Below, one piece after another: positions 10,329 to 18,497 of a stretch of 64,000 bases of DNA. The notes beneath the pieces are model-generated. The model was not told the origin of the DNA. It saw only the letters and a program-made list of their open reading frames with translations, and ran no database searches. Positions within the stretch are counted from its first letter, which is position 1; every line of letters begins with the position of its first letter. A program made the position numbers and the translations under genes. The DNA is taken from contig NZ_JAINVV010000014.1 of NCBI RefSeq assembly GCF_019880585.1, forward strand, positions 62,001 through 126,000, given 5' to 3'. This stretch comes from Sphingomonas colocasiae. Its GTDB lineage: Bacteria; Pseudomonadota; Alphaproteobacteria; Sphingomonadales; Sphingomonadaceae.

Positions 10329-10655
10329 TCAGTGGACGCCCGCGCGCTCCAGATGCGGGCCGAGCCGGCCGGCAAGTGCCAGGAAGAACATGCGATAGTC
10401 GCTGAACAGCGACCAAAGGGGATAGGTGAAGGTCGCCGGCCGGTTATGCTCCACCGCGAAATGCGCGGCCCAGGCGAAGCCATAGCCCGCCAGCGGCACG
10501 GCGAGCCACCACCAGCCGCCCAGCGACAGGGCCAGCCCCGCGAAGACGAAGGTCAGCGCGGTTCCCGCATAATGGAGCGAACGCGTCGCGGGCCGTGCGT
10601 GCTCGCGCAGATAATAAGGCCAGAAATCGGCATAGCGCGTGATCGGTCGGTCCAT
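10329..10655 (-). CDS. DUF962 (Mpo1-like) membrane protein
   Basis: Short membrane protein of 108 residues with two to three hydrophobic segments. It matches the DUF962/YGL010w pattern: [22 protein letters not shown] near the N terminus (as [15 protein letters not shown]), a central helical hairpin, and [25 protein letters not shown] at the C terminus with its His and Pro residues. The yeast relative Mpo1 is an iron-dependent alpha-oxidase of 2-hydroxy fatty acids, but bacterial members are mostly untested, so no activity is assigned. The start at 10655 is chosen because upstream residues are not conserved. Confidence 0.75.
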   Translation of the reverse strand: MDRPITRYADFWPYYLREHARPATRSLHYAGTALTFVFAGLALSLGGWWWLAVPLAGYGFAWAAHFAVEHNRPATFTYPLWSLFSDYRMFFLALAGRLGPHLERAGVH

Positions 10656-10693
10656 CGCAGGGATGCTATCCCCTTGCCGCGAACACCGCAAAT

Positions 10694-12484
10694 TCAGGCG
10701 GCGATCATCAACCGGTCACGCCCGGCATTCTTGGCGGCATAAAGCGCGGTGTCCGCCGCCTTCAGGATGCGATCGGGATTGGCATGGCCGTCAAAGCTGG
10801 CGACACCGGCGCTCACCGTCACGCGGATGCTGGCATTGCCCCAGAACAGCGCGGTCTCCCCAACGGCGATGCGAAGGCGATCGCAGATATAATGCGCCTG
10901 GTCGATCGTCACGCCGGGCAGGATGATCGCGAACTCCTCGCCGCCCAGGCGCCCGACCAGATCGGAATCGCGAACCGTGCGCTTGGCGATCGAGGCGAAG
11001 CTCTCCAGCACCTGATCACCGGCGTCATGCCCATAGGTGTCGTTGACCCGCTTGAAATGATCGACGTCGAAGATCGCCAGACACCCCTTGAGCCGGGACC
11101 CGCGCGCCTCCGCGAGGCGCCGGTCCAGTTCCGCATTGAAACCGCGCCGGTTGTAGAGGCCGGTCAGCGGGTCGATGGTCGCCGCGCGCGTCAGTTCGGC
11201 CTCGACCAACTTGCGGTGGGAAATGTCGCGAATGGCGCTGACGACGCCGACGATCCGGCCACCCTCGTCGAGAACGCTGCGCGTCGTCGTCTCGAACCAG
11301 CGCACGGTCCCGTCCGCCGTCACTCCACGATACTCGACCATGAAGGTCTGCGCCGGCGCGCCCAGCGCCGCGACATGGACCGCGCGGACGCGCTCGCGAT
11401 CCTCGGACATCACCAGTTCGATCACCGGCGTGCCGAGAAGCGCCTCGACCGAATAGCCGCCGATCTGGACGATCGAGGGCGAGACGTAGCGAATGACGCC
11501 ATTGGGATCGAGGTTCATCACGATGTCGGTCGAATTGTCGGTCATCAGCCGATAGCGCGCCTCGCTGTCGCGCAGCCGGTCGCCAAGCCGCTTGCGGCGC
11601 TTGAGCTCGGCGGCGATCGGCAGTGCCGAAACCACCGTCGCCGCCAGATAGAATTGGAAGAACTGGACATGCGCGAGCGTGCCGCCCTCGATCAGATAGA
11701 TCGGGCCCATGCCGCGCGCGGTGAGCGCCCCGCCGATGATCGCGATCAGCACCACCGAAACCGCCGCGCCCAGCCGGCCAAGCCAGAAGGTCGCCAGGAT
11801 CACCGGCAGGATCGGCACGAAGAGGATGGGGAAACGGTTCTGAACGAACACCGCGAGCGTCGTCAGGCCGACCAGCGTCAGCACCGCGATGCCTTCACTC
11901 AACTGGCGGCGCCCCGCCCCGCCGACCCAGCGCTTGATGTCGCCGTTCAGGATGAAGGCGAAAACGGGGAAGAAGGCGAGTGCGCCGAGCGCATGACCAA
12001 GGAACCAATTGGCCATGTTCGAGACCAGCGGCGTCGATGAGGCGAGCGAGGCGGTCAGACCACCCGCCAATGCGCCGACGGCGGGCCCGGCAAGGCCTGC
12101 AGCAAGTACGAAAGCCGAGAATTGCGAGAGAGAACCCAGCGCATCCTTGCGCAATCGCCAGCGCGCGAGCAGCGCGGCCGAGATCGCGACTTCGGTGAGG
12201 TTCGACAATGCCAGCGGCAGCGCCGGGCCGAAACCAAGGCCGAAAAATGTGGTCGCCGCCATGCCGGCCGCGCCGCACACCAGCATCGGGGCGAGCCAGT
12301 CGCTGAACAGGCGCGACGACAACGCCGCCAGCAAAAGGGCGTTGGCGATCCAGAGGCAGGCGACCCCGCCTTCGAAGCGGGTCAAAGCGACAGCGGCGCT
12401 CGCCGCCACGAAATAGGCCAGGCCCAGCAAAACCACCCGACGACGGCGAGCGGCAGTCCCAAGAGAACGCGGCGCAAACATCAT
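10694..12484 (-). CDS. MASE1-PAS-GGDEF membrane diguanylate cyclase
   Basis: Predicted cyclic-di-GMP synthase. The N-terminal half (about 15-300) is a MASE1-like integral membrane sensor with about eight helices. A PAS domain follows at about 310-425 and a GGDEF domain to the end (596 residues from the ATG at 12484; a GTG at 12487 is also possible). The signature reads GGEEF at 514-518, an active-site variant found in working cyclases. An RxxD inhibitory site (RDSD) sits five residues before it, so product feedback is likely. It is divergent to the Y-polymerase gene. The signal sensed cannot be read from sequence. Confidence 0.88.
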   Translation of the reverse strand: MMFAPRSLGTAARRRRVVLLGLAYFVAASAAVALTRFEGGVACLWIANALLLAALSSRLFSDWLAPMLVCGAAGMAATTFFGLGFGPALPLALSNLTEVAISAALLARWRLRKDALGSLSQFSAFVLAAGLAGPAVGALAGGLTASLASSTPLVSNMANWFLGHALGALAFFPVFAFILNGDIKRWVGGAGRRQLSEGIAVLTLVGLTTLAVFVQNRFPILFVPILPVILATFWLGRLGAAVSVVLIAIIGGALTARGMGPIYLIEGGTLAHVQFFQFYLAATVVSALPIAAELKRRKRLGDRLRDSEARYRLMTDNSTDIVMNLDPNGVIRYVSPSIVQIGGYSVEALLGTPVIELVMSEDRERVRAVHVAALGAPAQTFMVEYRGVTADGTVRWFETTTRSVLDEGGRIVGVVSAIRDISHRKLVEAELTRAATIDPLTGLYNRRGFNAELDRRLAEARGSRLKGCLAIFDVDHFKRVNDTYGHDAGDQVLESFASIAKRTVRDSDLVGRLGGEEFAIILPGVTIDQAHYICDRLRIAVGETALFWGNASIRVTVSAGVASFDGHANPDRILKAADTALYAAKNAGRDRLMIAA

Positions 12485-12573
12485 CACGGTTCTAGCCGAT
12501 CGCGGTTAACAAAGATTAACAACCATCGCCGAAACGGCTCGTTCCCTGACGGAATCGGGGCAGCGCCCCATAT

Positions 12574-12588
12574 GTTCACTATATGTTC
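12574..12588. promoter_or_regulatory. LexA-type box upstream of the Y-family polymerase gene
   Basis: Exact GTTC-N7-GTTC (spacer actatat), 21 bases before the preferred ATG at 12610. An upstream in-frame ATG at 12583 lies inside the box, which argues against using it as the start. SOS control of an error-prone polymerase is what family knowledge predicts. Confidence 0.8.
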
Positions 12589-12609
12589 CCAACATGCTAT
12601 TCGTGGGGG

Positions 12610-13914
12610 ATGCAGACCGACTCGCCACCGGCCTTTCCGCCACGCCCGCTGCGCTGGCTCTATGTCGATCTGAACAGCTATTTCGCGGCCGTGGAACAGC
12701 AGCTCCAGCCGGCGCTTCGGGGCAAGCCGGTGATCGTGGCACCGGTGGGCAGCGACACCACCGTCGCGATCGCCGCCTCGGTCGAAGCCAAGCGCTACGG
12801 CATTTCCACCGGAACGCCGGTCTGGGAAGCGAAGCAATTGTGCCGAGACATCATCGTCACTCCGGCCCGGCATATGGAATATGTGCGTTTCCACGACGCG
12901 ATCGTGGCCGAGGTGGAACGCCATGTGCCGGTCCATGCGGTCTGTTCGATCGACGAGGTGGCGTGCCGCCTGCTCGACAATGAGAATGACGAGACCGACG
13001 CGCGTGCGCTCGCCGAGCGGATCAAGGCGGGTATCCGCGCCAATGTCGGCGATTGCCTGACCGCTTCCGTGGGCATCGCACCCAACCGGCTGCTCGCCAA
13101 GCTGGCGTCGGACATGGTGAAGCCCGACGGGCTCGTCATATTGCGTGCAGAGGATCTGCCCGGCCGGTTGTTCGGCCTGCCGCTGCGCGCGATCGCCGGC
13201 ATCGGCGCCAAGATCGAACGGCGCCTGGCCCAGGACGGGATCAACGATATCGCGCAGCTCTGCGCGCGCCGGCCGCGCGACGCCGGCCATGCCTGGGGCG
13301 GCACCAATGGCGATCGGCTCTGGTATCTGCTGCACGGCGTCGACCTGCCCCAAAAACCCACCCAGCATCGCACGATCGGGCACAGCCATGTGCTGTCGCC
13401 CGCGAAACGCGGACCGGAGGCGACGCGGCTCACCGCGCGCCGGCTCGCGCTCAAATGCGCCAGCCGTTTGCGGCGCAAGGGCTGCCGGGCGCGGCTGCTG
13501 GTGCTTCACGCCAAATTCGAGGACGACAAGAGCAACTGGCGCGCGAGCCACAAGCTGCCCGCGACCGAGGACAGCTTCGCCATTCTTGCCGCGATCGACA
13601 GCCTGTGGCCAAGGCTGCGCGAAGCCGGATCCGCGCGGCGCGGCGGTTTTCGCATGCGCATGGTGGGCGTCACCATCGCCGGGATCGAGCCTGTCGAGGG
13701 CGAACAGCCGTCGCTTTTCGCGCATCTTGATCCGGACGATCCGCTGGCGCGCGAGACCCGCAACCTGGCGCTCAGCCGTGCGATGGACCGGATCAACGAG
13801 CGATTCGGCCGCAACGCGGTCAGCGTGGGGCCCTTGCATGGCGGCCGGATCGATCATGTCGGCGCACGCATCGCGTTCGGACGTATCCCCAGCATGGCCG
13901 AATTCCACGAATAG
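12610..13914 (+). CDS. Y-family translesion DNA polymerase (DinB/UmuC-like)
   Basis: Error-prone polymerase expected to bypass DNA lesions during the SOS response. 434 residues from the ATG at 12610, preceded by GTGGGGG. Catalytic motifs are intact: YVDLNSYFAAVEQ near the N terminus and CSIDEVACRL (the SIDE acidic pair). This distinguishes it from the catalytically dead ImuB. The helix-hairpin-helix segment is IAGIGAKIERRLAQDGI. A QPSLF pentapeptide at residues 366-370 resembles a beta-clamp binding motif. It stands alone, with no imuA or dnaE2 next to it. An ATG at 12583 is rejected because it falls inside the LexA-type box. Confidence 0.9.
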   Translation: MQTDSPPAFPPRPLRWLYVDLNSYFAAVEQQLQPALRGKPVIVAPVGSDTTVAIAASVEAKRYGISTGTPVWEAKQLCRDIIVTPARHMEYVRFHDAIVAEVERHVPVHAVCSIDEVACRLLDNENDETDARALAERIKAGIRANVGDCLTASVGIAPNRLLAKLASDMVKPDGLVILRAEDLPGRLFGLPLRAIAGIGAKIERRLAQDGINDIAQLCARRPRDAGHAWGGTNGDRLWYLLHGVDLPQKPTQHRTIGHSHVLSPAKRGPEATRLTARRLALKCASRLRRKGCRARLLVLHAKFEDDKSNWRASHKLPATEDSFAILAAIDSLWPRLREAGSARRGGFRMRMVGVTIAGIEPVEGEQPSLFAHLDPDDPLARETRNLALSRAMDRINERFGRNAVSVGPLHGGRIDHVGARIAFGRIPSMAEFHE

Positions 13915-14017
13915 ATACGTTACACCGCAACTTTATTGCGCCGCACAAGGAAAATCGCCGGCTGTCATGGAAGTGAACTTGACGAACGGCGTCGCAGCCG
14001 CAAAGCGTCAGCCCGCT

Positions 14018-14404
14018 ATGAAGATTCGATTCACCCTTCCCTTCGCCGCGGCCTCCGCACTCCTCGCCCTTTCGGCGTGCAACTCCGAACCCGAGACCAT
14101 CGTCGGCGGCGGCACGCCCGACGACATGGCCGCGGAACTCGCCAACGCGGCGCCGGTCGAGCTGCCGCCGTCGGTGAAGGAGAGCAAGACCTATCGCTGC
14201 AAGGACAGCAGCCTCGTCTATATCGACTGGTTGTCGGGCGACAAATCGGCCAACATCCGCACCGAAAAGGCGGGCATGCCCACGCTGGTCAAGGCTGAGG
14301 AAGCCGGCAAGCCGATGGTCGCCGAAGGCTATTCGCTCGAGGGCAGCCAGTCGTCGATCACGATCACCCTTCCCGGCAAGGGCAGCCAGAGCTGCAAGTC
14401 CTGA
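14018..14404 (+). CDS. Small predicted lipoprotein of unknown function
   Basis: 128 residues starting at the ATG at 14018. A signal peptide ends in a lipobox (LLALSAC), so Cys near residue 20 should be lipidated after cleavage. The mature part is short and hydrophilic: a PELANAAPVELPPS-like linker, then a compact domain with two further cysteines (YRCKDSS and the penultimate SCKS), which could form one disulfide. I do not recognise the domain. It is monocistronic, followed by a strong terminator hairpin. Membrane location is inferred from the signal. Confidence 0.8.
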   Translation: MKIRFTLPFAAASALLALSACNSEPETIVGGGTPDDMAAELANAAPVELPPSVKESKTYRCKDSSLVYIDWLSGDKSANIRTEKAGMPTLVKAEEAGKPMVAEGYSLEGSQSSITITLPGKGSQSCKS

Positions 14405-14426
14405 TCTTCAGACCCTGTTGAACCGG

Positions 14427-14466
14427 AAAGGGGCCGGCGGAGCGATCCGACCGGCCCTTTTCTTTT
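14427..14466 (+). terminator. Rho-independent terminator after the lipoprotein gene
   Basis: AAAGGGGCCGG (14427-14437) pairs with CCGGCCCTTT (14451-14460) around a 13-base loop and is followed by a T-rich run (TTTTCTTTT). The hairpin also lies just beyond the end of the convergent GGDEF-EAL gene and may serve both strands. Confidence 0.85.
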
Positions 14467-14477
14467 GCGGAAACCGT

Positions 14478-16664
14478 TCAGCGCAGCCCGATCACCCGCT
14501 TGCCGCGGCCGGCGGAAGCCCAGAGCGATTCCGCCAGCCCGGGCTCGATCGACTGGAACGGCGCGACCAATGCGCACGCTTCCTCGATCGGCACCGGATG
14601 CGCGAACAGATAGCCCTGGCCGTATTTCAGGCCGAGATCGCGCAATATGCCGAGCTGGACCTCGGTCTCGATGCCTTCGGCAATGATGTTGATATCCAGG
14701 CTTGCGCCCAGATTGATGATCGCGGTGACGATCGCGAGATCGTCCTTGCTTTCCGCCAGCGTGCGGATGAACGACTGGTCGATCTTGAGCGTATCGACCG
14801 GCAACTGGCGAAGATGGACGAGCGAGGCGTAGCCGGTGCCGAAATCGTCGAGCGCGATCTTGAAGCCCAGCCGGTCGAGCGTGCGGATCGTTTCCGATAC
14901 GGTATCGACCTGGCGACCGAGGAACACGCCTTCAGTCACTTCGATCATCACTTCGCTGAAGGCGATGCCGGCGTCGGAGATGCGGTTGGTCAACCGGTCG
15001 ACAAAGGTGGTGCTGCGGAATTCGGCGGTCGAGAAATTGACACTGACAGTGCCCAGATCGGTGCCCTGCTGCTTGGCGCGCACCATGTCCTTCAGCACGG
15101 CGCGGAGCATCGCATCGCCGATCGCTTCGGCAACGCCGGCATCCTCGAAAGCGGCGGCGATGCTCGAAGGCGCGCAGATCCGGCCCTGGCGATCCTTGCG
15201 GCGCAGCAGCGCCTCGAACCCGATCGGGCGGTTGCCGTCGAGTGAGACCTGCATCTGATAATAGGGAATAATCGAATCGGTCTCGACCGCCTTGCGGCCC
15301 AGATTGATCATCGCGACGCGGCGCTGCGTCTCCTGCTTCATGTCGAGCGAGAAGATCGTCATCTGGCCGCGACCGCGCGCCTTGGCCTGGTAGAGCGCGA
15401 TGTCCGCGTTCTTGAACAGCTCGGTCGGGCTCTGGCCGTGGAAGGGGAAGATCGACGCGCCGATCGAGACGCGGCATTCCACGCTCTGCCCGTTCACCGT
15501 CACCGGATCGCGCAACGCCTCGAAGATCGTCGCGCTGACGTCGTGCAGCTCGCTCAACGGGCCGTCGAAGGGCAGGATGATCGCGAACTCGTCGCCGCCG
15601 ATGCGCGACAGCAGTGCCTTTTCGGGCAGCACGCGGCCGATCAGGTCGCCGAACGCCATCAGCAGCGAATCGCCGGCATCATGGCCGAGCACGTCGTTGA
15701 CGTCCTTGAAATTGTCGACGTCCGCCAAGAGGATCGCGACCTTCAGGCCCAGCTTGTTCTCCTCGCGGATGATCCGTTCGAGCTGGCGGTTGAAGACCAT
15801 GCGATTGGGCAGACGCGTCAGCGCATCATGCTCCGCCGTCCAGCGGATCTGCTGTTCGATCAGGACGTGGTCGTCGATATCCTCGCTATAGCCGAACCAG
15901 CGGATGACCTTGCCATTGTCGTCGCGCAGCGGATAGGCAGTGGCGCGCATCCAGCGATAGGCGCCCGCCGCCGTCCGCACGCGGCAGCGCACATCGAGCA
16001 CGGTGCCCGTCATCACCGAATGAATCACGCGCTCCTGCGTCACCGCCATGTCGTCGGGATGAACCACGAGCGCCCAGCCGCCGCCGACCAGCTCCTCCTG
16101 CGTGCGGCCCGTATATTTCTCGTAACGCTCGGTGAAGGCGATGATATTGCCGTTGGCGTCCGCCAGCCAGGGGAGCTGGGGATTGAGCTCCACCGTATGG
16201 CGCAGATGGTCGCGCTCGGTTTCCAGGCTCTCGATATATTCGGTCTGCGCGGTATTGTCGCGCATGACGACGAAATAGCCGTCGCCCTTTTCGTCGGCCG
16301 ACAGGCTCATCTTGATGAAACGGCGCGGCGCGGATCCCGCCTGGATCGGCACCACCATTTCGGCGCCCTGCTCGCCTTCGCCGGCAAGCTGTTCGTCGAA
16401 AAAGCCGACAAGCGCGCGCCGCTTGCGGCGATCCACCGTCCGCAGCGCCTGTTCGATGGAGACCGTGGTGTTGCGCGCACCGAGCAGCGTACGCGCGGCA
16501 TCGCCCAGCACAAGCTGACGCTCGGTCCGCAGCAGATACGCCATCGCGACGCCCGCATCGGCGAGCGCGGCGCGAATCGGCGCCGGTACATCCTCGATCC
16601 TTTCAAGCACGCTTTGCACGCGGCCGGGATCGAGCGTCGCTATGGTCGAACGCGCGTTCGTCAT
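14478..16664 (-). CDS. PAS-GGDEF-EAL cyclic-di-GMP signalling protein
   Basis: Cytoplasmic protein of 728 residues from the ATG at 16664, with no membrane segment. An N-terminal PAS-like region (about 20-150) is followed by a clear PAS/PAC (about 155-270), GGDEF (GGDEF at 356-360) and EAL (EAL at 484-486) domains. The downstream EAL metal motif DDFGTGYASL is intact. Both catalytic signatures look functional, so it may be bifunctional or a GTP-activated phosphodiesterase. Unlike the MASE1 protein at 10694-12484 it lacks the RxxD inhibitory site (PEKA instead). The frame extends to a TTG at 16724, but the ATG at 16664 has an ATGA overlap with a leader ORF and is preferred. Confidence 0.9.
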   Translation of the reverse strand: MTNARSTIATLDPGRVQSVLERIEDVPAPIRAALADAGVAMAYLLRTERQLVLGDAARTLLGARNTTVSIEQALRTVDRRKRRALVGFFDEQLAGEGEQGAEMVVPIQAGSAPRRFIKMSLSADEKGDGYFVVMRDNTAQTEYIESLETERDHLRHTVELNPQLPWLADANGNIIAFTERYEKYTGRTQEELVGGGWALVVHPDDMAVTQERVIHSVMTGTVLDVRCRVRTAAGAYRWMRATAYPLRDDNGKVIRWFGYSEDIDDHVLIEQQIRWTAEHDALTRLPNRMVFNRQLERIIREENKLGLKVAILLADVDNFKDVNDVLGHDAGDSLLMAFGDLIGRVLPEKALLSRIGGDEFAIILPFDGPLSELHDVSATIFEALRDPVTVNGQSVECRVSIGASIFPFHGQSPTELFKNADIALYQAKARGRGQMTIFSLDMKQETQRRVAMINLGRKAVETDSIIPYYQMQVSLDGNRPIGFEALLRRKDRQGRICAPSSIAAAFEDAGVAEAIGDAMLRAVLKDMVRAKQQGTDLGTVSVNFSTAEFRSTTFVDRLTNRISDAGIAFSEVMIEVTEGVFLGRQVDTVSETIRTLDRLGFKIALDDFGTGYASLVHLRQLPVDTLKIDQSFIRTLAESKDDLAIVTAIINLGASLDINIIAEGIETEVQLGILRDLGLKYGQGYLFAHPVPIEEACALVAPFQSIEPGLAESLWASAGRGKRVIGLR

Positions 16665-16696
16665 GTCCCCATCAAGGCTGGCAGCCGGATCATCAT
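16661..16696 (-). CDS. Possible 11-residue leader peptide before the GGDEF-EAL gene
   Basis: Reading toward the GGDEF-EAL gene, a perfect Shine-Dalgarno AAGGAGG (16706-16700) precedes ATG codons at 16696 and 16693. The resulting short frame (MMIRLPALMGT) ends in a TGA that overlaps the ATG of the GGDEF-EAL gene as ATGA. That fits a translationally coupled leader peptide. Alternatively the Shine-Dalgarno may be fortuitous. Confidence 0.35.
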   Translation of the reverse strand: MMIRLPALMGT

Positions 16697-16806
16697 CAAC
16701 CTCCTTAAGGCGAGGGACCTGCAAATCGGTTAACGCATCTGTAAATTCGCGCTTCGGTCTTTTTTAACGTAACGCCGCGATAACCATCGCATCGAACGAG
16801 GATGCT

Positions 16807-17475
16807 ATGGCGCGAGCGACCCGCCCCCTTACCAAACAGGATGAACACGCCGTTCCCATGACGATGGGCGCGCTGCACGCGCGCGCCCAGGCCATGGAAA
16901 CGCTCGAGGCGCTGACCGGACTGTTCAGCGAATCGATCGCGGCCGACGGGTTTCAATCGCATCTCTGCTTCGGAATCGGCGACGCCGGCCTGATCGAGCC
17001 GCTGTTCGGCGATGCCGGCTCATTGTCGGTACGCGCACCTTTCGACGCGGCCAGCTGGAATCGGCCGGGCCATCTGCTGCTGAAGCTGCATGGCTGGTAC
17101 GAGGGCGACCTGTTCATCAGCCTCGACGGGCGGCGCGTGCCGATCGGGCCGGTGCTGCGCGCGTCGCTGCAGGGGCGTTCCGAGGTCTATGCCACCTATG
17201 GCCTGTCGCTGCTCGAACGTGAACGCGACGTGATGACTGCATCCGGATTGGGCCTTGTTCAGCGCCAGTGCCTTGCCCGGCTGCTGACCGGCGAACGCGA
17301 TCCGCAGATCGCCGAAACGCTCGGCCTGACCCCACTCGCCGTGCGCGGACATATTGAAAGCGCTATGAAATTTCTGTCCGCCCGTAGTCGCGCCGAAGCG
17401 GTTTCGATCGCCGCGCGACGGGGCTGGCTGGCCGGTCTCGACCGCGAGCCGGAAATTCTTTTCGCACCAAATTAG
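16807..17475 (+). CDS. LuxR-type transcriptional regulator with shortened N-terminal domain
   Basis: 222 residues. The C-terminal 65 residues form a LuxR/GerE helix-turn-helix (LVQRQCLARLLTGERDPQIAETLGLTPLAVRGHIESAMKFL, residues about 148-190, with the IAETLGLTPLAVRGHI core). The N-terminal domain, about 140 residues, is shorter than usual for autoinducer binding but contains W, Y and D residues (HGWYEGDLFISLDGRR). Ligand binding is plausible, not shown. The gene has a good GAGG site before its ATG. It lies 86 bases before an acyl-homoserine-lactone synthase on the same strand, making a regulator/synthase pair likely. Confidence 0.8.
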   Translation: MARATRPLTKQDEHAVPMTMGALHARAQAMETLEALTGLFSESIAADGFQSHLCFGIGDAGLIEPLFGDAGSLSVRAPFDAASWNRPGHLLLKLHGWYEGDLFISLDGRRVPIGPVLRASLQGRSEVYATYGLSLLERERDVMTASGLGLVQRQCLARLLTGERDPQIAETLGLTPLAVRGHIESAMKFLSARSRAEAVSIAARRGWLAGLDREPEILFAPN

Positions 17476-17483
17476 ATGTAATA

Positions 17484-17504
17484 TGGTTAACTGATTGATA
17501 ACCA
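17484..17504. promoter_or_regulatory. Inverted repeat upstream of the AHL synthase, possible operator
   Basis: Perfect 6-base arms TGGTTA (17484-17489) and TAACCA (17499-17504) separated by nine bases, 58 bases before the synthase ATG. The size (21 bp) and place suit a LuxR-type operator, though it does not match a classical lux box. The same bases also form a near CtrA box (TTAA-N7-ATAA). Confidence 0.4.
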
Positions 17505-17561
17505 CCTGCATTTCGATCTAGACTCCTGCGAAACAAATCAGGGGTCTTTCGCACCGTGGTC

Positions 17562-18311
17562 ATGCATCTGATCAATGCTGGCAATAAGCATCTCTACGGG
17601 CCGGAGCTCGAAGACCTGTATCGCGCGCGCAAGCAGATCTTCGTCGATGGATTCGGCTGGGATCTGAAGCTCACCGACGGCATGGATATCGACCAGTTCG
17701 ACGACGCGCGCGCCGAATATGTCGTCGGCTATGATTCGGCGCTCAATTCGGTGATGTCGCTGCGCCTGCGCCCGACCGACGACATCTCGCTGCTCGGCGA
17801 TCTCTTCGGCCACAGCCTGCCTGCCGACATGCGCCCGCTGAACGACGGCAGGACCTGGGAAGCGACGCGCGGATTCTGCCTGGAATATGGCCGCAAGCCC
17901 TGGAACATGCAGCGCAAGGGCGCCTGCATGACGGCACCGTTCGAGATCATGCACGCGCGCGGGTTCGACAGGCTCGTCGCCTTCACCGACACGCGCATGT
18001 TCACCTTCGTCGTCAACATGGGCTGGCAGTTCCGCATCCTGGGCGATGCCGTGCCTTATGGCGAGGGATCGGGCTTCGCACTGGAAGTCGACGTCAACGA
18101 CGCGTTGATCAAGTCGATGCGCGACATGTGGGGCCTGCCCGGCCCCGGCTATGTCTATGTCGAATCGCTCGAACCCGGCGAAACGGTGCACGGCGCCGCC
18201 ATGCGGCTGGCGCGCGCGCAGGGAATCGATTTCCTGGCGGCACGCGACGATCTCAGCCGCCTGCGCCGCGATCGCTCCAAGCCGGCGGCGGAAGCCGCCG
18301 CGGCGGCCTGA
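17562..18311 (+). CDS. LuxI-type acyl-homoserine-lactone synthase
   Basis: Makes N-acyl-homoserine lactone from S-adenosylmethionine and acyl-ACP in the cytoplasm. From the ATG at 17562 it has 249 residues. All LuxI-invariant positions are present: R23, F27 and W33 (RKQIFVDGFGW), D44 and D47 (DIDQFDD), R68 (SLRLRPT), and E100 and R103 (WEATRGFC). The C-terminal part is about 40 residues longer than the roughly 200-residue family norm and ends in an Ala-rich tail. A GTG at 17556 is an alternative start. It follows a LuxR-type gene and ends in a strong hairpin. The acyl chain cannot be predicted. Confidence 0.88.
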   Translation: MHLINAGNKHLYGPELEDLYRARKQIFVDGFGWDLKLTDGMDIDQFDDARAEYVVGYDSALNSVMSLRLRPTDDISLLGDLFGHSLPADMRPLNDGRTWEATRGFCLEYGRKPWNMQRKGACMTAPFEIMHARGFDRLVAFTDTRMFTFVVNMGWQFRILGDAVPYGEGSGFALEVDVNDALIKSMRDMWGLPGPGYVYVESLEPGETVHGAAMRLARAQGIDFLAARDDLSRLRRDRSKPAAEAAAAA

Positions 18312-18360
18312 GCGAAGCATCGATTCATGCTTTGACCGGGGCTTGAGGCGATCAAGGTCT

Positions 18361-18400
18361 ACAACGGGCTACGCGAAAAGCGGATCGCGTAGCCCGTTGT
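18361..18400 (+). terminator. 15-bp perfect hairpin after the AHL synthase gene
   Basis: Perfect 15-base arms (18361-18375 and 18386-18400) enclose a 10-base loop and are followed by a T-rich, not pure-T, run. It is placed 50 bases after the synthase stop and before purL. It could be a terminator or a transcript-stabilising hairpin. Confidence 0.7.
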
Positions 18401-18414
18401 TGTTAGTTGTTATC

Positions 18415-18459
18415 GCATCGTTGTTGCGGAAAACCGGTTCCCACTTTTCCGCACGATGC
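18415..18459. repeat. Alphaproteobacterial intergenic palindromic repeat
   Basis: Nested inverted repeat: GCATCG/CGATGC outside and TGCGGAAAA/TTTTCCGCA inside, around CCGGTTCCCAC. I recognise the GCGGAAAAGTGGGAACCGGTTTTCCGC-type core (written here as its two halves) as a dispersed element in alphaproteobacterial intergenic DNA. It sits 39 bases before purL. Confidence 0.6.
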
Positions 18460-18497
18460 TCTAGGCGAACCGCGCCGCCGCCGCTAAGGCGCGGCGC

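Noticed and set aside
12490-12524. TTAAC pair before the MASE1 gene as an exact CtrA box
   Set aside because: The TTAA centres are ten bases apart instead of eleven, so it is at most a near-match and is listed only as weak evidence.
12583-12609. Upstream ATG for the Y-family polymerase
   Set aside because: It lies inside the LexA-type box; the ATG at 12610 has a better ribosome site and matches the family start.
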